DNA from: Melieria omissa
Lineage: Eukaryota; Arthropoda; Insecta; Diptera; Ulidiidae
DNA: 64,000 nt
NCBI GenBank assembly: GCA_963971225.1
Contig: OZ020267.1
Location: 152,263,920-152,327,919 of the forward strand
Direction: 5' to 3'
Below are positions 60,081-64,000 of this stretch, piece by piece. Position 1 is the stretch's first letter. The number at the start of each line of letters is the position of its first letter. A program made the translations under genes and the position numbers. Under the pieces are notes generated by a model. It searched no databases. It saw only the letters and a program-made list of their open reading frames with translations, and was not told the DNA's origin.

Positions 60081-60250
60081 TTAAGCATCAGGCGCGGATT
60101 CAGAAAGGATTTCAAAAAATAATTCTTGAATATTCAAAAAATGCAAAAAAAAAATTCATTTAATTCGTATATAGTTTTAAAGTCGATCCTAACATTTCGG
60201 GGGAGGGTCAACCCCCAAAACCCCTTCCTGAATCCGCCACTGTTAAGCAT
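60081..60250. mobile_element. hAT-like MITE with 8-bp target duplication
   Basis: The element 60089-60242 is 154 bp. It is flanked by a perfect 8-bp direct duplication, TTAAGCAT, at 60081-60088 and 60243-60250. Its ends are imperfect inverted repeats: CAGGCGCGGATTCAG at the left against CAGTGGCGGATTCAG from the right. An 8-bp duplication with CAG(T/G)G-type ends is typical of the hAT superfamily. There is no coding capacity. Confidence 0.78.
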
Positions 60251-60572
60251 ATAACAAATCAAATCATCAACTAAATGCAACAAGAAAATTTAATCTAATG
60301 TTATAAAATATTACAGAAAGTCTCGAACCTTCCTCTCTCTTCTTCTTCTTCTTCTTCTCTGTACCACCTTTTCGCTGTCATCATTCAATATTCAACTCAA
60401 TAGTGACGCATTTCCACTCGATGTAATCAACACAACTCGCGTATAAAAAATTGCATTTTTTAAAAACAAATATTTATAAAAGAAATGCGCAAATTCAACA
60501 AATTAATTAACTACACTTTAACTGCCCACACGTGTCCGCGCTCACTGCCAGCGGCAATTACATTCCAAAATA

Positions 60573-62241
60573 TACAGTCAGAGTCAAAAGTTAGTATACA
60601 GCAACTATTTATCCTTGTAATCACAAATTTCTTATATATATCAAAGGAGTTTACAAATGGTTTATACGCCATAGAAAGGCTTATTATGCTTGTTTTTATT
60701 AGTTTTAGTTACATTTGCAAATATTCATATTTGTAAGGTTTTATTCGCCATTAACCAGAAACAGCGCTGAAAAATTGAGTCAAAAGTTAGTATACAGCAG
60801 CACGTAAAAGTCTTTCATTGACTTAGACTCGTGGTAAAAAGGGTGAACTAATCCTTTGTTGGGCCTCCTTTCGCGTCGAGAACAGCTTGCAGTCTTCTGG
60901 GCATCGAAGTCACCAAATTGTTGGTAACTTCTGGGGAGATCTTTGCCCATTCTTCAGTCAGAACTGACATTAGACCTTCTTTTGAAGAAATGGTACGTTT
61001 TCGAATGTTGCGGTCCAGTATTTCCCACAAGTGTTCTATTGGGTTAAGGTCTGGAGACTGTGGTGGAGAGCTTAACTGTTTAGGGGCATTGTATAGTAGC
61101 CATTCCCGGACTGTTCTGGCGTATGCTTTGGGTCATTGTCTTGTTGGAAAACCCATGGCATCGTCAGTCCTAATTGCTGCGCACAAACTTTCATGTTGTT
61201 CTTTCAAATGTCAAGATAGTGCAAGTGGTTCATTGTTGAGTTGATGAAAACCAATTTTCCAGTACCCGCGGCCGACTTACACCCCCAAACTATTACCGAA
61301 GCTCCACCATGCTTAACTGTTGACGTGAGGTTTCCTGGTTGTAGTTCGCTGTTAGCTGTTCTCCAGACCTTACCACTTCTTTTTGCGCCAAAAATCTAAA
61401 ATTTGCTCTCATCGCTAAAAAGCACATTATTCCAATATGTCAGCGGCTCATTTTTGTGGCTTTTTGCGAATGAAACACGCTTTTTGCGATTGGCAGCAGA
61501 TATACATGGCTTTTTTCGTGGCACTCGTCCATGTAACCCAGCTTTGTTAAGTATTCTGCGTATGGTGGATGCACTTACTGGTTTATGTTCTTCTTGGGAA
61601 ATGCTTTTCGCAATTACCACCGCGCTGGATTTTGGCGTTTTCTTCACCTGTCTTACCACCTTCCGTCTTACCGCTTCTGTTAACGCACTTGGTCGACCCG
61701 ATCGGGGAGCGGTTTTGGTGTTACCCCGCAAGTTGTATCTTTCGATAATTTTCTGAAACGTGCCTCGACTGGTTTTTGCAATTTTTGCAATCTCACTCAA
61801 CGATTTGCCATCTTTTTTGTGTTGAACAATTAGATTTAGCATTTGAACCGGAAGATCTTTTCCACGAGCCATTTCGCACAAATATCACACAACGAGTTGC
61901 CGCGAAGTGAAGAAATTATTCCCTCTGACTTTGTTTAAATAAATTTTTACAAAATTTTACAAGGCTAAGGTATCTAACTCTATTTACAAAGTACATGTTT
62001 GTGCAAGTTAAACAAAGTGTATACAAATTTTTGACACATATTTTTAGGAGATTTTCTGTTTGATGACGTATAAAGGTTGGCAATCAATTATTTTCGCGAA
62101 TGTGACTTAAGGCATTTAAATGTTGAACTATAAGACATACATATGCATATAACAATTTTGTGACATGTTCTTACATATAGATGCAATTTGTGATTATAAG
62201 CATAAATAACTGCTGTATACTAACTTTTGACTCTGACTGTA
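60573..62241 (-). mobile_element. full-length Tc1-type transposon with doubled (IR/DR) ends
   Basis: The element 60575-62239 is 1665 bp with TA flanks at 60573-60574 and 62240-62241. The outer 29 bp are a perfect inverted repeat, starting CAGTCAGAGTCAAAAGTTAG, and similarity continues further inward. The core of this repeat (23 bp) recurs exactly in direct orientation at 60777-60799. A related inner copy lies on the right at about 62017-62036. This IR/DR layout, with two transposase-binding repeats per end about 200 bp apart, is known from some Tc1-type elements. The transposase gene runs on the minus strand and is broken. Confidence 0.92.
60848..61881 (-). pseudogene. Tc1-type transposase, DD34E, interrupted
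   Basis: Read on the minus strand, translation could start at 61881 or, more in keeping with the family, at MARGKDL nine bases later. The product would be about 340 residues. An N-terminal helix-turn-helix is visible (SLSEIAKIAKTSRGTFQKII), followed by a GRP-type hook (SGRPSAL). The first catalytic Asp lies in FSDESKF (codon at 61411-61413). The second Asp lies in QQDNDPKH (61138-61140) and the final Glu in SPDLNPIEHLWE (61034-61036). A TAG stop follows FSDESKF at 61396-61398. One-base deletions break the frame near 61205, near 61150, and between the second Asp and the Glu (104 bases instead of 105). The end is KGGPTKD, with a stop at 60848-60850. All three catalytic residues are kept. Confidence 0.9.
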
Positions 62242-63098
62242 TGTGTCTGTATGAAAATCGAACTTTTTCTGCATAAAAACTCTCCAAAGAATTACAAAAG
62301 AAACAAAATTTACAAAAACCAGCAACAACAACCACAGCAGCAGCAGCAGCTGAAGAAGCAGAAAAGCAACAAAAACTACAGCACACCAGTGACAGCAGCC
62401 AATTCAAAAACCCCATAAAAACAGGCAGCAGAAATTGCCAACAGACAACAAAATTAAAACAACAACAACAACAATATATCGAGAAGAACGAATAAGTGGC
62501 AGATTGAAGCTGCGACTGTGGCTGTGGCTAAAGTAGAAGCAGAAGCCGAAGCCAAAGCGACAGAGAAGCGACCACAAAAATAACACCGAAAGACTTTAAC
62601 CAAATTCAAGGTTAAGCTCACATCCAGAAATGAGAATCCGAATCCGAATTCGAATCGGAATCGCAAATCCGAATGCGAATGCGATTGCCGCAAAATTTGC
62701 ACATTTCGCGTGAGTGCAAATTAAACTGAAAAAGCCACATCAACAACAACAACAACAACAATGTTACCAACATTACGCGCTGATACAACAATTTATGGCC
62801 GAAATTCACAAAATCCAACAGCAACGAGCAGCACAAAAAGAACAACCAAAATCTGCTACACAACAACAACAAAAAGAAGAAAAAGTGCATTGTAGGCGGT
62901 TGCGCGGGTGAAGGCGGCCGCAAGAGTGGCTTAAAAGGTGGTATATGTTTACATTGACACCAACAATAAAAACAACAACAAGGCAAACATTATGCAGTCA
63001 ATGACATGGAGAGCAACGCAGAATGTCGATGAGAAGTGTTAAGTGTTCGAAACGAAGAAACAAGCATTTGTCAATTTAGGCAGCAAGAATTTGTCAGT
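62242..63098. other. CAA/CAG-rich non-coding stretch
   Basis: CAG/CAA clusters (62320-62350, 62458-62473, 62744-62762) and a CGAATC-type hexamer repeat (62633-62690) are present. Frames on both strands are Gln/Asn or Leu/Phe runs without domains. Confidence 0.5.
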
Positions 63099-63284
63099 TT
63101 AACCCTTTCAGGAGCATGGAACATAGGCTTTTGTCCTATTTATTGTCTTCTTATATTCTGAAGACAGTAAAAATGGGTTTAAGACACGAAAAGTTCAAAT
63201 GGGACAGACACATATTTTTGTATTTTAAGAAAAGTTCAAATGGGACAGACACATATGGGCCTCGTAGCTTTTGAAAGGGTTTAA
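63099..63284. mobile_element. small TTAA-flanked MITE (piggyBac-like)
   Basis: The segment between TTAA at 63099-63102 and TTAA at 63281-63284 has inverted-repeat ends. CCCTTTCAGGAGC at the left pairs with GCTTTTGAAAGGG at the right, with two mismatches and one extra T beside the right TTAA. Inside, a 28-base block starting GAAAAGTTCAAATGGGACAG occurs twice with a 41-bp period (63188 and 63229). It has no coding capacity. The short imperfect ends make this less certain than the other TTAA elements. Confidence 0.5.
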
Positions 63285-64000
63285 TTGAGAGCGAGAGTGA
63301 GAGAAAGACCACTCAATGAACTGTTATGAATGTCTTATTTGTTGAAGATAGCAAAAATGGCACCAAATCAATGAATGGTTCACAAAGGACGCATTCATGG
63401 GTCCTTTTGATTGTACAAGTATTAAATAGTATTGAAAAACCCTGAGAAAATACAGAAAGCGAGACCTTAAGATAAATTTAATTGCAGGCCCGAAAGCTAG
63501 TAAAACATAATATAAACAATTTTATATAAATTAAATTTTTTCAAATATTTTTAAAAATTATATAATAATTAAAAATAAAGAAATAAAATTTATTGAAATT
63601 AATTTTAACTTTTTTTAATTTTAATTATTTCCTAATGCACAGATACAACAAAAGTGTATTGAACAAGTTGTTAGAAAAACTTATACTTGAACTTGACAGT
63701 TGTCGCTCATGCGAAAATCTAATTTGCCATGGACACACCCCCCAAATATTGAAAATAAAACAAAAAAACAATGAATTTGAATGAACTTGAAAATTTACAA
63801 AAAAAAAAACAAATTCATTTTCTTTTAGATTTTTGTAAATCTTTCACTCATTTTCATTTAAATATTCGCTATCAAAACGTAATGCAAGCAAACACACCCA
63901 CATTCCTACACTTCGCTTCCTCCTCCCACCGCCCGCACAACACTCAAGTCAACACTATGACGCGCAGCAGCAGCAACAACAATAATTGCCGCCTTTGCCG
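63285..64000. other. AT-rich non-coding stretch to window end
   Basis: A strongly AT-rich block lies at 63500-63640. Mixed sequence follows, ending in a CAG/CAA cluster (63967-63983). No gene is visible. A frame at 63593-63784 is AT-driven. Confidence 0.5.

Overview
This window looks like non-coding, repeat-rich euchromatin from a higher fly. The plus strand is AT-rich and full of CAA/TTG, CAG and CA/GT microsatellites, and old Tc1/mariner transposons are scattered through it. A tephritid-like fly is my guess from sequence style alone; no gene here proves it. No long conserved protein-coding gene, tRNA, rRNA, CRISPR or bacterial-type operon is visible. Most of the window reads as intergenic or large-intron sequence.

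Host coding content is sparse. The best candidate is a small single-exon ORF at 10186-10398. It encodes a 70-residue, Cys-rich, single-pass membrane microprotein and is followed by a polyadenylation signal. Two weaker candidates are exon-like stretches with good splice donors: 17815-17968 and 39917-40216. A leader-exon-like stretch ends at a donor at 6950.

Mobile DNA dominates what can be identified. There are four mariner-type copies (13888-15181, 33960-34552, 42379-43277, 56798-57548) and one Tc1-type copy with doubled inverted repeats (60575-62239). All five transposase genes are broken. Small non-autonomous elements include a TA-flanked MITE (969-1374), piggyBac-like TTAA elements (282-602, 7584-8082, 63103-63280), a hAT-like MITE with an 8-bp target duplication (60089-60242) and a long-TIR element (38273-39101). 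A tRNA-derived SINE lies on the minus strand (4846-5163). A degraded LINE 3' end (13085-13420) and short probable LINE tails are also present.

Tandem repeats form the second layer. They are a 188-bp satellite (13551-15394), a degenerate 230-260-bp repeat (7435-8640), a 119-bp pyrimidine-rich array inside a 2.5-kb C/T-rich tract (18540-21050), a purine-rich array of about 70 bp (30260-31737), a 165-247-bp minisatellite (49162-51060) and two pentanucleotide arrays (12289-12745 and 25473-26096).

The two layers interact. A mariner sits inside one 188-bp satellite unit and a piggyBac-like element sits inside one 230-260-bp unit. In both cases sister repeat units show the empty target site, so the element boundaries and target duplications can be read directly. 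I see no evidence of a new multi-gene system. The notable material is the nested mobile-element and satellite architecture and the small membrane-protein ORF.
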